Positions 9,131-20,374 of a stretch of 64,000 bases of DNA are shown here, piece by piece (the stretch's first letter is position 1; each line of letters begins with the position of its first letter). Both the position numbers and the translations under genes were made by a program. Origin of the DNA: UBA10649 sp963793105 (lineage in GTDB: Bacteria > Actinomycetota > Actinomycetes > S36-B12). The DNA lies in contig CAWBZB010000008.1 of NCBI GenBank assembly GCA_963793105.1, forward strand, positions 310,001 to 374,000. Reading direction: 5' to 3'. The notes below the pieces were generated by a model that was not told the DNA's origin, searched no databases, and worked only from the letters and a program-made list of their open reading frames with translations.

Positions 9131-9168
9131 GGAAATCGTTATCCATTCGATGTTTCGCAACGGTTTCC
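9131..9168. promoter_or_regulatory. Inverted repeat upstream of the pot operon
   Basis: Arms GGAAATCGTT and AACGGTTTCC pair with one mismatch across an 18-nt spacer. The element lies between the pot operon start and the end of the iron-type ABC operon. It may be an operator for the pot genes; no regulator gene is adjacent. Confidence 0.35.
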
Positions 9169-9175
9169 GAGGCGT

Positions 9176-9217
9176 TGCCGGGGCTGAGCCCGGCGATTGC
9201 GCCGCTCCCGCGAGCGG
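9176..9217 (-). terminator. Two GC-rich hairpins after the iron-type ABC operon
   Basis: GCCGGGGCT/AGCCCGGC (9176-9193) and CCGCTC-CCGC-GAGCGG (9202-9217) can each fold. They lie just downstream of the ATPase stop at 9243. Neither has a T-tract, as is common for actinobacterial terminators. Confidence 0.4.
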
Positions 9218-9242
9218 ATCCGGCGGGGGTGAGCGGAGTGGG

Positions 9243-10278
9243 CTACGCGTCCGGCTGGGCGAAGAGCCGGCCGCCACCGTCGACGACGACGCCCACGCGG
9301 TCTCCGGGCTCGGCGGACCGGCTGCCCGGCACGCGCACCGGCACCTCGGCGCCCGCGTCGAGCCGGACCAGCAGCACGCAGTCGTGCCCGTGGTACGAGC
9401 GGGTGCGGACAGTGCCGAGCGCGCCTGCACCCTCGCTCTCCGCCACCAGGCCGAGCTGCTCCGGACGCAGCACGAGCAGCCCGCTGGCACCCGCTCGGGC
9501 GTCGGGGACCTCCACCTCGCCGAGCGCACACGTGACCCACCCGTCGGCCGCAGCGCGTGCGTCGAGTTCCACGGCGTCGCCGACGAACCGTGCCGTGGTC
9601 AGGTCCACCGGGCGCTCGTAGAGATCGGCCGGCCTGGCCACCTGGACCACGGTGCCGTCCCGCACGACGGCCACGCGATCGGCGATCGACAGCGCCTCCT
9701 CCTGGTCATGGGTGACGAGGATCGTGGTCGTCCCGGTCAGGTCGCAGCACGTCGCGCACCTCCGCCCGCAGCCGACCGCGCAGGGAGGCGTCGAGGGCGG
9801 AGAAGGGCTCGTCCAGGCAGAGCACGTCCGGGCCCGGGGCCAGTGCCCGCGCGACGGCCACGCGCTGCTGCTGCCCGCCGGACAGCTCCTGCGGACGGGC
9901 CCGGCCGAGGCCGGCAAGTCCGACGAGCCTGAGCATCTCGTCGACTCGTGCGCGACTGCCGCGCGGCAGGCCGAACCCGATGTTGCCGGCGACGTCGAGG
10001 TGCGGGAACAGCGCCCCCTCCTGCGGCACGATCCCGACCCGTCGCTGCTCCGGCGGCACCCAGGTGCCTGGACCGGACACCTCACGGTCGCCGAACCAGA
10101 CCTGTCCCGCCGTCGGCCGCAGGAAGCCCGCGAGGACCCGCAGCAGGGTGCTCTTGCCCGAGCCGCTGGCGCCGAGCACGGCGACCACCTCGCCCGGGGC
10201 CACCTCCAAGGAGAGGTCCCGCAGCACGGGCGCGCCGCCGTAGCCGGCGGTGACCTCCTCGATGCGAACCGGGATCAT
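9243..10278 (-). CDS. Fe3+-type ABC transporter ATP-binding protein (frameshifted)
   Basis: This ATPase belongs to an FbpABC-like iron importer. The first frame carries Walker A GASGSGKST, signature LSGGQQQRVAVARAL and Walker B DVLCLDEPFSALD. A frame change near 9745, in the CTGCGACCTGACC context, joins it to TGTTTILVTHDQEEALSIAD and a C-terminal TOBE-like domain. About 345 residues are expected after repair. The shift fits two lost bases (expected CGCGAC) and interrupts no domain boundary, so a sequencing error is likelier than a pseudogene. The start overlaps the permease stop (ATGA). Confidence 0.8.
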
Positions 10279-11862
10279 GCCGCGACCGTATCCGCGGTGG
10301 TCTCGGCGCTCTCCTCCGCCTCCGCGGGCCGACGGCGACGGGTCATCGCATGGGTCATGAGCCAGGCCGGTGCCGCGGCCAGCGCGATCAGTGCCAGGGC
10401 GTACGGGGCGGCGGCGCCGTACGCAGCCAGCTCCGTGCGGCTCCACAATTCCGTTGCGAGGGTGTCGAAGCCCGTGGGGCGGAGCATGAGGGTGGCCGGC
10501 AGCTCCTTCATGGCCGTCAGCAGCACCAGCAGCCCACCGGCAGCCACGCCGGGCCACGAGATCCGCAGCGTCGTCCGGGTCCACGCGGACAGGGGCCCTC
10601 GACCCAGCGTGCGCGCGACCTGCTCCAGCACCGGCGGCACGGCGGCCACCGCGGATCGCGTGGCTCCGATCGACTTGGGCAGGAAGAGGACGGCGTAGGC
10701 GAAGGCCAGCGTGGCCAGGGTCTGGTACAGGGATGGGATCACCGCGAGGGTGAAGAACACCAGCGACAGGCCCACGACCACTCCCGGCAGGGCATGCCCG
10801 GAGTAGGCGGCCGTCTCGATCAGCCGGACCCGCCGGTTGCGGTAGCGCGCCGCCAGCACCGCCACCGGCAGCGCGAGCAGGACGGCGAGCAGGGCACCGA
10901 GCAGCGATGCGCCGGCCGAGTTCAGGGTGGCCGTGCCGAGCTCGGCCAGGTCGAGCGGTCGACGCGACCCCCCGGCCAGCCGGAGGAGGAGGGACACGAC
11001 CGGAACGACGATGGCCAGCACGACGTAGCCGGCGACCAGGGCCACGGCGAGCAGGCGGGCACGAGGACGCAGCCGGGCGGCGGTGGCGGCGCGGGAGGCG
11101 CCGGACGACGTGCGGTAGCGCCGCCAGCGCCCACGCACCCGGCGTTCGAGCAGGACGAGCCCGGCGGCGAGTGCGACCAGGACCAGGGCCAGCACCGCGG
11201 CGCTGGTGCGGTCGAAGCTCGCGCGGTAGGACGCGTAGATGACCCGGGTGAAGGCATCCACCCGGAACAGGGCTACCGCCCCGAAGTCGGACAGGACGTA
11301 GAGCGCCACGAGCAGCGCACCGGCAGCCGCGGCGGGCCACGCCTGCGGCAAGGTCGCCTCCGCGAAGGCCCGGCCCGGAGTGCGCCCCAGTGAGCGCGCC
11401 ACCTCCTCGAGGGACGGGTCGGCCGACCGCAGGGCCGCCACCACCGGGATGATCACGTACGGCGCGGACACCAGGGTGAGGACGAAGGCCGCGGCCCAGA
11501 ATCCGCTCATGGCGGGGAACTGCGCCAGCCAGGCATACGCGGCCACGTACGACGGAATGGCCAGCGGCAGGGCCACCAGCACCAGCCAGGCCCGTCGGCC
11601 CGGCACTCGGGTGCGGGCCAGCAACGCCGCGATGGGCACCCCGATCGCCAGGCAGGCGAGGACGACGACGACCGTGAGGCCGAGGCTGGTGAGGAGCGTC
11701 TCGAGCGTGCGCGCGCGCAGCAGGGCGTCCATCACCTTCTCCGGGCCGGCATCCGAGGACGCGGACGACGAGGTAGGCGAGTGGGAGCAGGGCCAGCAAC
11801 GCCGAGACCGCCGCGGCGCTGGTCAGCGCGCGCGGCGGTCTCGGCCTGCCGACTCGGGTCAC
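10275..11862 (-). CDS. Fe3+-type ABC transporter permease, fused two-domain (frameshifted)
   Basis: This is a large permease of about 528 residues with two tandem permease domains, as in FbpB/HitB/SfuB. The EAA-type loops are EEVARSLGRTPGRAFAEATLPQAWP and EQVARTLGRGPLSAWTRTTLRISWP. The N-terminal 37 or so residues (VTRVGRPRPPRALTSAAAV, then a membrane segment ending PLAYLVVRV) are in another frame, and a frameshift near 11753 joins them to DALLRARTLETLL. The GTG at 11862 overlaps the binding-protein stop (GTGA), which supports this start. Confidence 0.82.
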
Positions 11863-12908
11863 AGCAGCCCGACGTCCGTCAGCATCGCGAGGGTGCCGGG
11901 CAGGTCGGCCAGATCGGCGAGCGCCACGTCGGGCCCGGTCATGGTGTCGAGGGCGGGGAGCCCGTCCGCGGCGGCCACCTCGGCGAGCAGCGGGTACTCG
12001 AAGGTGTTCTCGACGAACCACTGCTGCACCTCGGGGGTGAGCAGCCAGGCGACGAACTCCGCGGCGGCCACGTTCGTCGCGGCCGGTTCCATGACGCCCA
12101 CGCCCGCGACGTTCACCAGCGAGCCTGGGTCGCCGGGCGCGGTGAACGCGATCTCGGCGCGCATCGCGTCCTCGCCCACCTCCGCGGCCTTCTCGTACCA
12201 GTAGTAGTGGTTGACCAGGCCGAGCTGCACCTGCCCGGAGTCGACGGCGTCGAGGATCAGGCCGTTCTTCTCGTAGGTCTGGACGTCGTTCGCGACCAGG
12301 CCCTCCAGCCACGCCTGGGTGACGTCGTCGCCCTCCGACAGCCGCATCGCGGTCACGAAGGACTGGAACGAGGCGTTGGTGGGCGCGATGGCGACCTGCC
12401 CGCGCCACGTCGGGTCGGTGAGGTCGAGGACCGTCGTGGGCACCTGGTCCGCCGGCACCTGCTCAGGGTCGAAGGCGATGACCCGTGCCCGGCCAGTGAC
12501 GCCGGTCCACGTGCCGTCCGTCGACTGGTACTCCGGCGAGACCGCGCCGGCGACACCCGCCGGCAGGGGTGCCAGCAGCCCCTCGGCAGCCACCGCACCC
12601 AGCGCGCCCGCATCCTGCGAGAAGAAGACCTGGGCCGGAGTGGCGTCGCCCTCCTCGAGGAGCTGGGCCGCCAGTTCGGCGCTGTCGCCGTACCGCGCCG
12701 CGATCGGGATCCCGGTCTGCTCGGTGAACTGGGCGAACAGCGGCGCGACGAGCTCCTCGCTTCGGCCGGAGTAGACGGTGAGGGTCTCACCGTCGGCGCC
12801 GGAGGGCGACGTGCCCGTGGACGACGAGCCGCACGCCGTGAGGACGAGGGCGGCAGCGGCGACGGCCGCCCCGAGGACGAGCCGCGAGCGGCGAGACACG
12901 ACGGACAT
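11859..12908 (-). CDS. Fe3+-type ABC transporter substrate-binding lipoprotein
   Basis: This 349-residue solute-binding protein has a signal peptide and lipobox (LVLTAC at about residue 26). The body resembles ferric-binding proteins: LTVYSGRSEELVAPLF at the mature start, and a paired-tyrosine motif (NHYYWYE) that in FbpA-type proteins coordinates ferric iron. It is the first gene of a three-gene operon. An iron box lies 20-38 bp upstream of its ATG, so transcription is very probably repressed by an IdeR/DtxR-type regulator when iron is plentiful. Confidence 0.88.
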   Translation of the reverse strand: MSVVSRRSRLVLGAAVAAAALVLTACGSSSTGTSPSGADGETLTVYSGRSEELVAPLFAQFTEQTGIPIAARYGDSAELAAQLLEEGDATPAQVFFSQDAGALGAVAAEGLLAPLPAGVAGAVSPEYQSTDGTWTGVTGRARVIAFDPEQVPADQVPTTVLDLTDPTWRGQVAIAPTNASFQSFVTAMRLSEGDDVTQAWLEGLVANDVQTYEKNGLILDAVDSGQVQLGLVNHYYWYEKAAEVGEDAMRAEIAFTAPGDPGSLVNVAGVGVMEPAATNVAAAEFVAWLLTPEVQQWFVENTFEYPLLAEVAAADGLPALDTMTGPDVALADLADLPGTLAMLTDVGLL

Positions 12909-12927
12909 GACAGGTACTCCTTCTAGA

Positions 12928-12946
12928 TGAGGTAAGGCTTACCTTA
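12928..12946. promoter_or_regulatory. Iron box (IdeR/DtxR-type operator)
   Basis: TGAGGTAAGGCTTACCTTA matches the actinobacterial iron-box consensus TTAGGTTAGGCTAACCTAA at 15 of 19 positions. Its core AGGTAAG-G-CTTACCT (12930-12944) is a perfect dyad. It lies upstream of the iron-type binding protein and overlaps the last codons of the neighbouring sterol-carrier-family gene. Confidence 0.8.
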
Positions 12947-13249
12947 CAGACTCATCCCGATAGATCGGCAGCCAGGCGCTGAGGTCCGACCGCTCCCCGC
13001 TCGCCCGCAGGCGCCCCGAGGCCAGCGCCTCACCCCAGGACAGCTCCCCGTGCGCCAGGGCCAGCCACGTCTGCGGGTCGGTCTCCACCACCGCGGAGGG
13101 CGTCCCGCGCCGGTGCGTGTGCCCGGCCACCACCTGTACCGCGGCGAACGGCGGGACCCGCACCTCGACCGACCGCCCCGGTGCACGCTCCTGCAGGACC
13201 GCCAAGGACTCCTTGACCGCCGCCTTGAGCGACTCCCGGTCGGCGCTCA

Positions 13250-13250
<1 letters not shown>
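12939..13250 (-). CDS. Sterol carrier family protein (SCP2-like)
   Basis: This 103-residue protein begins MSADRESLKAAVKESLAVL. Its body (RVPPFAAVQVVAGHTHRRG, VVETDPQTWLALAHGELSW) resembles the short actinobacterial 'sterol carrier family protein' often found downstream of purL. The ATG overlaps the purL stop (TGATG), so it is translationally coupled to purL. A lipid-binding role is only inferred from the fold family. Its TAA stop lies inside the iron box of the next operon. Confidence 0.7.
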
Positions 13251-15528
<2,278 letters not shown>

Positions 15529-15532
<4 letters not shown>

Positions 15533-16209
15533 GCGCTGGCCACCAGGGCGCGCAGGACGGACGTGAAGAAGGGCAGCCCGTCGGTGCCCGGGCCGGTGAG
15601 GTCCTCCACCGCGTGCTCGGGATGCGGCATGAGCCCGACCACGTTGCCCCGCTCGTTGCGGATGCCGGCGATATCGCGTCGGCTGCCGTTCGGGTTGACC
15701 TCCAGGTAGCGGGCGATCACCCGACCCTCGCCCTCGAGCATGTCCAGCGTCGCCTCGTCCGCGACGTAGCCGCCCTCGCCGTTCTTCAGCGGGATGACGA
15801 TCTCCTGGCCGGCCTCGTAGTCGCGGGTCCACGTCGAGGTGACGTCCTCGATGCGCAGGCGCTGGTCGCGGCAGATGAAGTGCAGGCTGTCGTTGCGGGT
15901 CAACGCCCCGGGCAGCAGGTGCGACTCGCACAGGATCTGGAAGCCGTTGCAGATGCCCAGCACCGGGAGGCCGCCCTGGGCGGCGTCGACGAGGGAATGC
16001 ATGACCGGCGCGAAGCGGGCGATCGCGCCGCACCGCAGGTAGTCGCCGTAGGAGAACCCTCCCGGCAGCACGACCGCGTCCACCGACTGCAGGTCGTCGT
16101 CCCCGTGCCACAGCGCCACGGCTTCGCCGCCGGCGATCCGCACTGCGCGGGCCGCATCGCGGTCATCGAGCGAGCCGGGGAAGGTGACCACTCCGACGCG
16201 CATCGTCAC
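15529..16209 (-). CDS. purQ: Phosphoribosylformylglycinamidine synthase, glutaminase subunit
   Basis: PurQ is a class I glutamine amidotransferase that supplies ammonia to PurL. The 226-residue protein shows the nucleophile elbow VLGICNGFQ and the catalytic His-Glu pair in MPHPEHAVED. The GTG at 16209 overlaps the purS stop (GTGA). An ATG two codons on, at 16203, has GGAGGAG well placed and may be the real start. It belongs to a purS-purQ-purL-SCP operon with overlapping genes. Confidence 0.95.
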
Positions 16210-16451
16210 TCCTCCACCCGCATCACGTAGTTCTCGATGACGGGGTTGCTCAGGAGTTCCTCGGCGAGGGTGTGCATGAGGTGCAGTCGCTCACCCTCGA
16301 GGTCGCCGTCGATGTCGATGACGAACTGCTTGCCCTGGCGGACGTCGGAGACTCCGCTGAGGCCGAGGCGGCCGAGCGCCCCCTGGACGGCACGCCCCTG
16401 CGGGTCGAGGATCTCGGGCTTGAGCATGACGTCGACGACGACGCGGGCCAC
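16206..16451 (-). CDS. purS: Phosphoribosylformylglycinamidine synthase subunit PurS
   Basis: PurS is a small dimeric scaffold that bridges PurQ and PurL. The 81-residue protein has the typical MLKPEILDPQGRAVQGAL and VRQGKQFVIDID motifs. The GTG at 16451 is chosen because AGGAG lies eight bases upstream. A TAGGGT box on the minus strand at 16502-16507 could start a transcript with a leader of about 45 nt. It is the first gene of the operon. Confidence 0.93.
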   Translation of the reverse strand: MARVVVDVMLKPEILDPQGRAVQGALGRLGLSGVSDVRQGKQFVIDIDGDLEGERLHLMHTLAEELLSNPVIENYVMRVEE

Positions 16452-16531
16452 GGGCGCTCCTGGGATTCGATGATGACGGACCGGCGCGGGGAAGTGCCCC
16501 AACCCTATCGCGGGGGCTACGACGCCCCGGG

Positions 16532-16537
16532 TACCGT
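16532..16537 (+). promoter_or_regulatory. -10 box (TACCGT) for a leaderless transcript
   Basis: TACCGT is followed by 6 nt and the GTG at 16544. This is the same geometry as other leaderless starts in the window. Confidence 0.45.
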
Positions 16538-16543
16538 CCGACC

Positions 16544-17005
16544 GTGGGCAGCCGGGGCTACGACGCGATCTGGGGGACCGTGCTGCGCACCACCACGAGG
16601 CTGCACAAGGTCCTCGACCGCGTCAGCGGCGGTCGGCTCGGGCGGCACTTCCCGGGCGGCCAGCAGGTGGTCTGGATCACGACCCTGGGACGCAAGTCCG
16701 GGCAGTGGCGACGGACACCTCTCCTGGCCGTGCACGAGGACGGCGACCCGTCACGGCCCTGGCTGGTCACCGGGTCGAATGCGGGGCAGGCCGCCGTGCC
16801 CGGCTGGGTGTTCAACGTGCGCGAGCACGACGAGGGCACCCTGGAGATCGAGGGGGTTTCGGTGCCGGTGCGCTTCGTCGAGGCGACGGGGGAGGATCGG
16901 GCCCGCCTGTACGCGCAGCTGGTCGAGATCTGGTCGGCCTACGCCACGTACGAGGAGAACGCCGGCCGCGAGATCCCCGTCTTCCGGGTCACGCCCCTGC
17001 GTTGA
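16544..17005 (+). CDS. Nitroreductase/quinone reductase family deazaflavin-dependent protein (Ddn-like)
   Basis: This 153-residue protein belongs to the same F420-type split-barrel family as the gene at 4460, but is divergent in sequence. Family features are RLGRHFPGGQQVVWITTLGRKSGQWRRTPL and VTGSNAGQAAVPGWVFNV in the cofactor region. It starts with GTG 6 nt behind TACCGT. It is a single gene between divergent purS and convergent galE. The substrate is unknown and F420 use is inferred. Confidence 0.78.
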   Translation: MGSRGYDAIWGTVLRTTTRLHKVLDRVSGGRLGRHFPGGQQVVWITTLGRKSGQWRRTPLLAVHEDGDPSRPWLVTGSNAGQAAVPGWVFNVREHDEGTLEIEGVSVPVRFVEATGEDRARLYAQLVEIWSAYATYEENAGREIPVFRVTPLR

Positions 17006-17062
17006 GCGGGCGGTCGTGCACCGCTTGGAACGCACAGGCGGGTGCACGAGCGACCGTTCAAC
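17001..17062. terminator. Bidirectional hairpin between convergent genes, overlapping both stops
   Basis: Arms of 22 bp (17001-17022 and 17041-17062) pair with three mismatches around an 18-nt loop. The left arm begins in the last codon of the deazaflavin gene and the right arm covers the galE stop. It most likely terminates both. Confidence 0.6.
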
Positions 17063-18029
17063 GAGATGGCGGGTGGGCCTGCCAGGCGGACCAGGCCGAC
17101 GCCACCATGTCCCGCAGGTCGCGGGTCGCCCGCCAGCCGAGCTCGGCGCTGATCCGGTCGACGGCCGCGAACGTCGCCGGCGGGTCACCTGCGCGACGGC
17201 CGACCACCTCCGGGTCGAGGTCACGGCCCACGACGGCGCCGACCACGTCCATGACCTCGCGCACCGACGAGCCCTGACCCCGGCCGACGTTGAGCACGTC
17301 CGCTCGACCGCCGGCCTCGCAGCGGACCGCGGCTGCGACGTGCGCGTCCGCCAGGTCCTGCACGTGGATGTAGTCGCGGATGCACGTGCCGTCCGGCGTC
17401 GGGTAGTCGTCGCCGAAGATCTGTGGCCGGCGGCCATCCGTCAGGGCACTGAACACCATGGGCACCAGGTTGTTCACGCTGTTGTCGCCCAGCTCGTCCG
17501 AGCCCGCGCCCGCGACGTTGAAGTAGCGCAGGGCCGCCCAGGACAGGCCCCAGGCGACTCCGGCGTCACGAGCCATCCACTCCCCGACGACCTTGGTCTC
17601 CCCGTAGGGCGACTCCGGCCGCAACGGCGCATCCTCCGCCACGGGGTTGGCCTCCGGCGTCCCGTACACCGCGGCAGACGAGGAGTACACCAGGCGTCGC
17701 ACACCCGTGCCCTCCATCGCCTCCAGCACCGACAGGAGTCCCCCGACGTTCTCGCGGTAGTAGTGCAACGGAAGGTGCACCGACTCACCCGCCGCCTTCT
17801 TCGCGGCCAGGTGCACGACCCCGTCGATCTCGTGGCCCCGCAGCGCATGGGCCAGCGCCGCGGCATCGCTCACGTCCGCCTCGACGACAGGCACGCCATC
17901 GGGGACGCGGCGCCGCAGGCCCGCAGAGAAGTCGTCGAGCACCACGACATCGCGTCCGCTGGACAGCAGGGCGCGCACGACGTGGGCGCCGATGTACCCG
18001 GCCCCGCCCGTCACGAGCCAGGTCGTCAT
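17058..18029 (-). CDS. galE: UDP-glucose 4-epimerase
   Basis: GalE interconverts UDP-glucose and UDP-galactose, using tightly bound NAD. The 323-residue extended SDR has the N-terminal TGGAGYIGAHVVRAL nucleotide motif, the SSSAAVYG strand carrying the catalytic serine/threonine region and the YGETK catalytic tyrosine-lysine pair. It is the last gene of purD-purB-purC-galE and overlaps the purC stop (ATGA). A role in surface polysaccharide precursor supply is plausible. Confidence 0.92.
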   Translation of the reverse strand: MTTWLVTGGAGYIGAHVVRALLSSGRDVVVLDDFSAGLRRRVPDGVPVVEADVSDAAALAHALRGHEIDGVVHLAAKKAAGESVHLPLHYYRENVGGLLSVLEAMEGTGVRRLVYSSSAAVYGTPEANPVAEDAPLRPESPYGETKVVGEWMARDAGVAWGLSWAALRYFNVAGAGSDELGDNSVNNLVPMVFSALTDGRRPQIFGDDYPTPDGTCIRDYIHVQDLADAHVAAAVRCEAGGRADVLNVGRGQGSSVREVMDVVGAVVGRDLDPEVVGRRAGDPPATFAAVDRISAELGWRATRDLRDMVASAWSAWQAHPPSR

Positions 18030-18937
18030 GCGAACGTCTCCCCGGTCAGGCGCTCGTAGGCCTCGACGTACTTGGCCCGCGTCTGCTCGACCACGCGCTC
18101 CGGCAACGGGGGCGGCGGCAGGTCCGAGCTACGGTCCCAGCCGGACTCCGGGGAGGTCAGCCAGTCGCGCACGAACTGCTTGTCGAAGGACGGCTGCGGT
18201 CCGCCGGGCTGCCACGACGCGAGGTCCCAGAAGCGCGAGGAGTCCGGAGTCAGGACCTCGTCGGCCAGCACGATGCGACCGGCGTTCTTGCCCGAGTGCG
18301 CGATCCCGAACTCGAACTTGGTGTCGGCGAGGATGAGACCGCGCGCGCGCGAGAACTCCATGGCGCGGACGTAGATGTCCAGGGACATGCGCTTGAGCTC
18401 CTGCGCCTCCTCCTGGCCGATCATCACCATGACCTCGTCGTAGGTGATGTTCACGTCATGCTCGCCCAGGTCCGCCTTGGTCGCCGGCGTGAAGATGGGC
18501 TTGGGCAGCTCGGAGCCGTCCTTGAGCCCCGGCGGAAGGCCGTTGCCGCAGATCCGGCCCGTCGTCAGGTAGTCCGTCAGTCCGGAACCGGCGAGATAGC
18601 CGCGCACGACGCACTCGACGGGCAGCATGTCGAGCGGATCGCAGACCATGGCGCGCCCTGCGACGGCCTTCGGGATCTTGCCCGAGGCGACGTGGTTCGG
18701 CACGACCCCCTCGAGCTGCTTGAACCACCACTTGGACAGAGCCGTGAGGATGCGGCCCTTGTCGGGGATCTGCGTGGGCAGCACCCAGTCGTACGCGGAG
18801 ATCCGGTCGCTCGCGACGAACAGCAGCTTCCCGTCGGGCGTTCGGTAGAGGTCGCGGACCTTGCCCGAGTAGACGTGCTCGTACTCGGGCGGAAGGCCGT
18901 ACTCAGGAGCGTCGCCCGCAGGGATGATGGATGCCAC
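18026..18937 (-). CDS. purC: Phosphoribosylaminoimidazole-succinocarboxamide synthase
   Basis: PurC joins aspartate to CAIR in purine synthesis. The 303-residue length fits the long actinobacterial form. Motifs include YSGKVRDLYRTPDGKLL near the start, SDRISAYDWVLPTQIPDKG, PVECVVRGYLAGSG and LADTKFEFGI. The gene overlaps galE downstream and abuts purB upstream (purB ends at 18937), which indicates one operon. Confidence 0.95.
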   Translation of the reverse strand: MASIIPAGDAPEYGLPPEYEHVYSGKVRDLYRTPDGKLLFVASDRISAYDWVLPTQIPDKGRILTALSKWWFKQLEGVVPNHVASGKIPKAVAGRAMVCDPLDMLPVECVVRGYLAGSGLTDYLTTGRICGNGLPPGLKDGSELPKPIFTPATKADLGEHDVNITYDEVMVMIGQEEAQELKRMSLDIYVRAMEFSRARGLILADTKFEFGIAHSGKNAGRIVLADEVLTPDSSRFWDLASWQPGGPQPSFDKQFVRDWLTSPESGWDRSSDLPPPPLPERVVEQTRAKYVEAYERLTGETFA

Positions 18938-20370
18938 TAGAGGATGTCCCCCGGTCGGTAGGAAGCCGCATCTGGATACGTCTCGACGATCGTCGCCACC
19001 CGATCGGCCACCGTGCGGACCTGGCTGGCAGCGGCGCCCGTGAAGCTGAGCGGCTCAGCGACCAGCGCCTGCAGCTCGGCCTGTGTCATCCCCAGCCGTG
19101 CGTCGGCCGCGAGGCGGGCGATCAGGTCGTTGCCCTCCAGCGCGTCCTCGCGCATGGCCAGCGCAACCGCCACCGCGTGCTCCTTGATGGCCTCGTGCGC
19201 GGTCTCCCGGCCGACGCCCTTGCGGACGGCGGCCATCAGCACCTTGGTCGTGGACAGGAAGGGCAGGTAGCGCTCCAGCTCGCGATCGATGACCGCGGGG
19301 AAGGCACCGAAGTCGTCCAGCACCGTGAGGAACGTCTCGAACAGGCCGTCGATGGCGAAGAAGGCGTCCGGCAGGGCCACGCGCCGGACCACGGAGCAGG
19401 AGACGTCGCCCTCGTTCCACTGGGAGCCGGCCAGGTCCGCCACCATCGTGAGGTAGCCGCGGAGCAGCACCGCGAATCCGTTGACCCGCTCGCAGGAACG
19501 CGAGTTCATCTTGTGCGGCATGGCGGAGGAGCCGACCTGCCCGGGACGGAAGCCCTCCGTCACGAGATCGAGCCCGGCCATCAACCGGATCGTCGTCGCC
19601 AGGCTCGACGGGCCCGCGGCCACCTGCGACAACGCCGACACGACGTCGAGGTCCAGGGAGCGCGGATAGACCTGGCCGACGCTCGCCAGCACCTGCGTGA
19701 AGCCGAGGTGCGACGCGACGGCGGACTCGAGCCGGTCGAGCTTCTCCTCGTCGCCACCCATCAGGTCGAGCATGTCCTGAGCCGTGCCGACCGGGCCCTT
19801 GATGCCGCGCAACGGGTATCGCTCGATCAGCTCCTCGAGGCGGGCGAAGGCCACCAGCAGCTCGTCGGCCGCCGATGCGAAGCGCTTGCCCAAGGTCGTG
19901 GTCTGCGCCGGCACGTTGTGCGACCTGCCGGTCAGCGCCGTGTCGGAGTATGCGACGGCGAGGCCGGCGAGCCGGTCCAGCGCCGCGACGCAGCGGTCGC
20001 GGATGATCAGCAGCCCATCGCGAACCTGCAGCTGCTCGACGTTCTCGGTCAGGTCGCGCGAGGTCATGCCGACGTGGATGTACTCGTGACCGGCCCGCGC
20101 GTTGAACTCCTCGATCCGCGCCTTCACATCGTGCTTCGTCACCCGTTCGCGCTCGGCGATGGACGGGAGGTCCACCTCCTCCAGGACGCGTCGGTAGTCG
20201 TCGATCGCCGCCTCGGGGATGTCGAGTCCCAGCGACACCTGCGCCGACGCGACCGCCAGCCAGAGCCGTCGCTCCATGACGATCTTGGCCTCCGGCGACC
20301 ACACGCCGGTCATCGCAGCGGAGGCGTACCGGCCCGCGAGGACGTTCGGAATGCTCCGCGTCGACGTCAC
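18937..20370 (-). CDS. purB: Adenylosuccinate lyase
   Basis: PurB cleaves SAICAR and adenylosuccinate, releasing fumarate. The 477-residue protein has the superfamily signature GSSAMPHKMNSR, the HVGMTSRDLTENVEQ motif and the TGRSHNVPAQTTTLGKR region. The GTG at 20370 was chosen: AAGGAT lies upstream and the purD stop is only 4 nt away. A longer frame to 20400 would overlap purD without added similarity. Confidence 0.95.
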   Translation of the reverse strand: MTSTRSIPNVLAGRYASAAMTGVWSPEAKIVMERRLWLAVASAQVSLGLDIPEAAIDDYRRVLEEVDLPSIAERERVTKHDVKARIEEFNARAGHEYIHVGMTSRDLTENVEQLQVRDGLLIIRDRCVAALDRLAGLAVAYSDTALTGRSHNVPAQTTTLGKRFASAADELLVAFARLEELIERYPLRGIKGPVGTAQDMLDLMGGDEEKLDRLESAVASHLGFTQVLASVGQVYPRSLDLDVVSALSQVAAGPSSLATTIRLMAGLDLVTEGFRPGQVGSSAMPHKMNSRSCERVNGFAVLLRGYLTMVADLAGSQWNEGDVSCSVVRRVALPDAFFAIDGLFETFLTVLDDFGAFPAVIDRELERYLPFLSTTKVLMAAVRKGVGRETAHEAIKEHAVAVALAMREDALEGNDLIARLAADARLGMTQAELQALVAEPLSFTGAAASQVRTVADRVATIVETYPDAASYRPGDIL

Positions 20371-20374
20371 GGCG

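Noticed and set aside
9706..12408. A 900-codon open frame on the minus strand
   Set aside because: Only its ends carry real sequence (start of the permease and most of the ATPase); the middle is a shadow of the permease and binding-protein genes in another frame.
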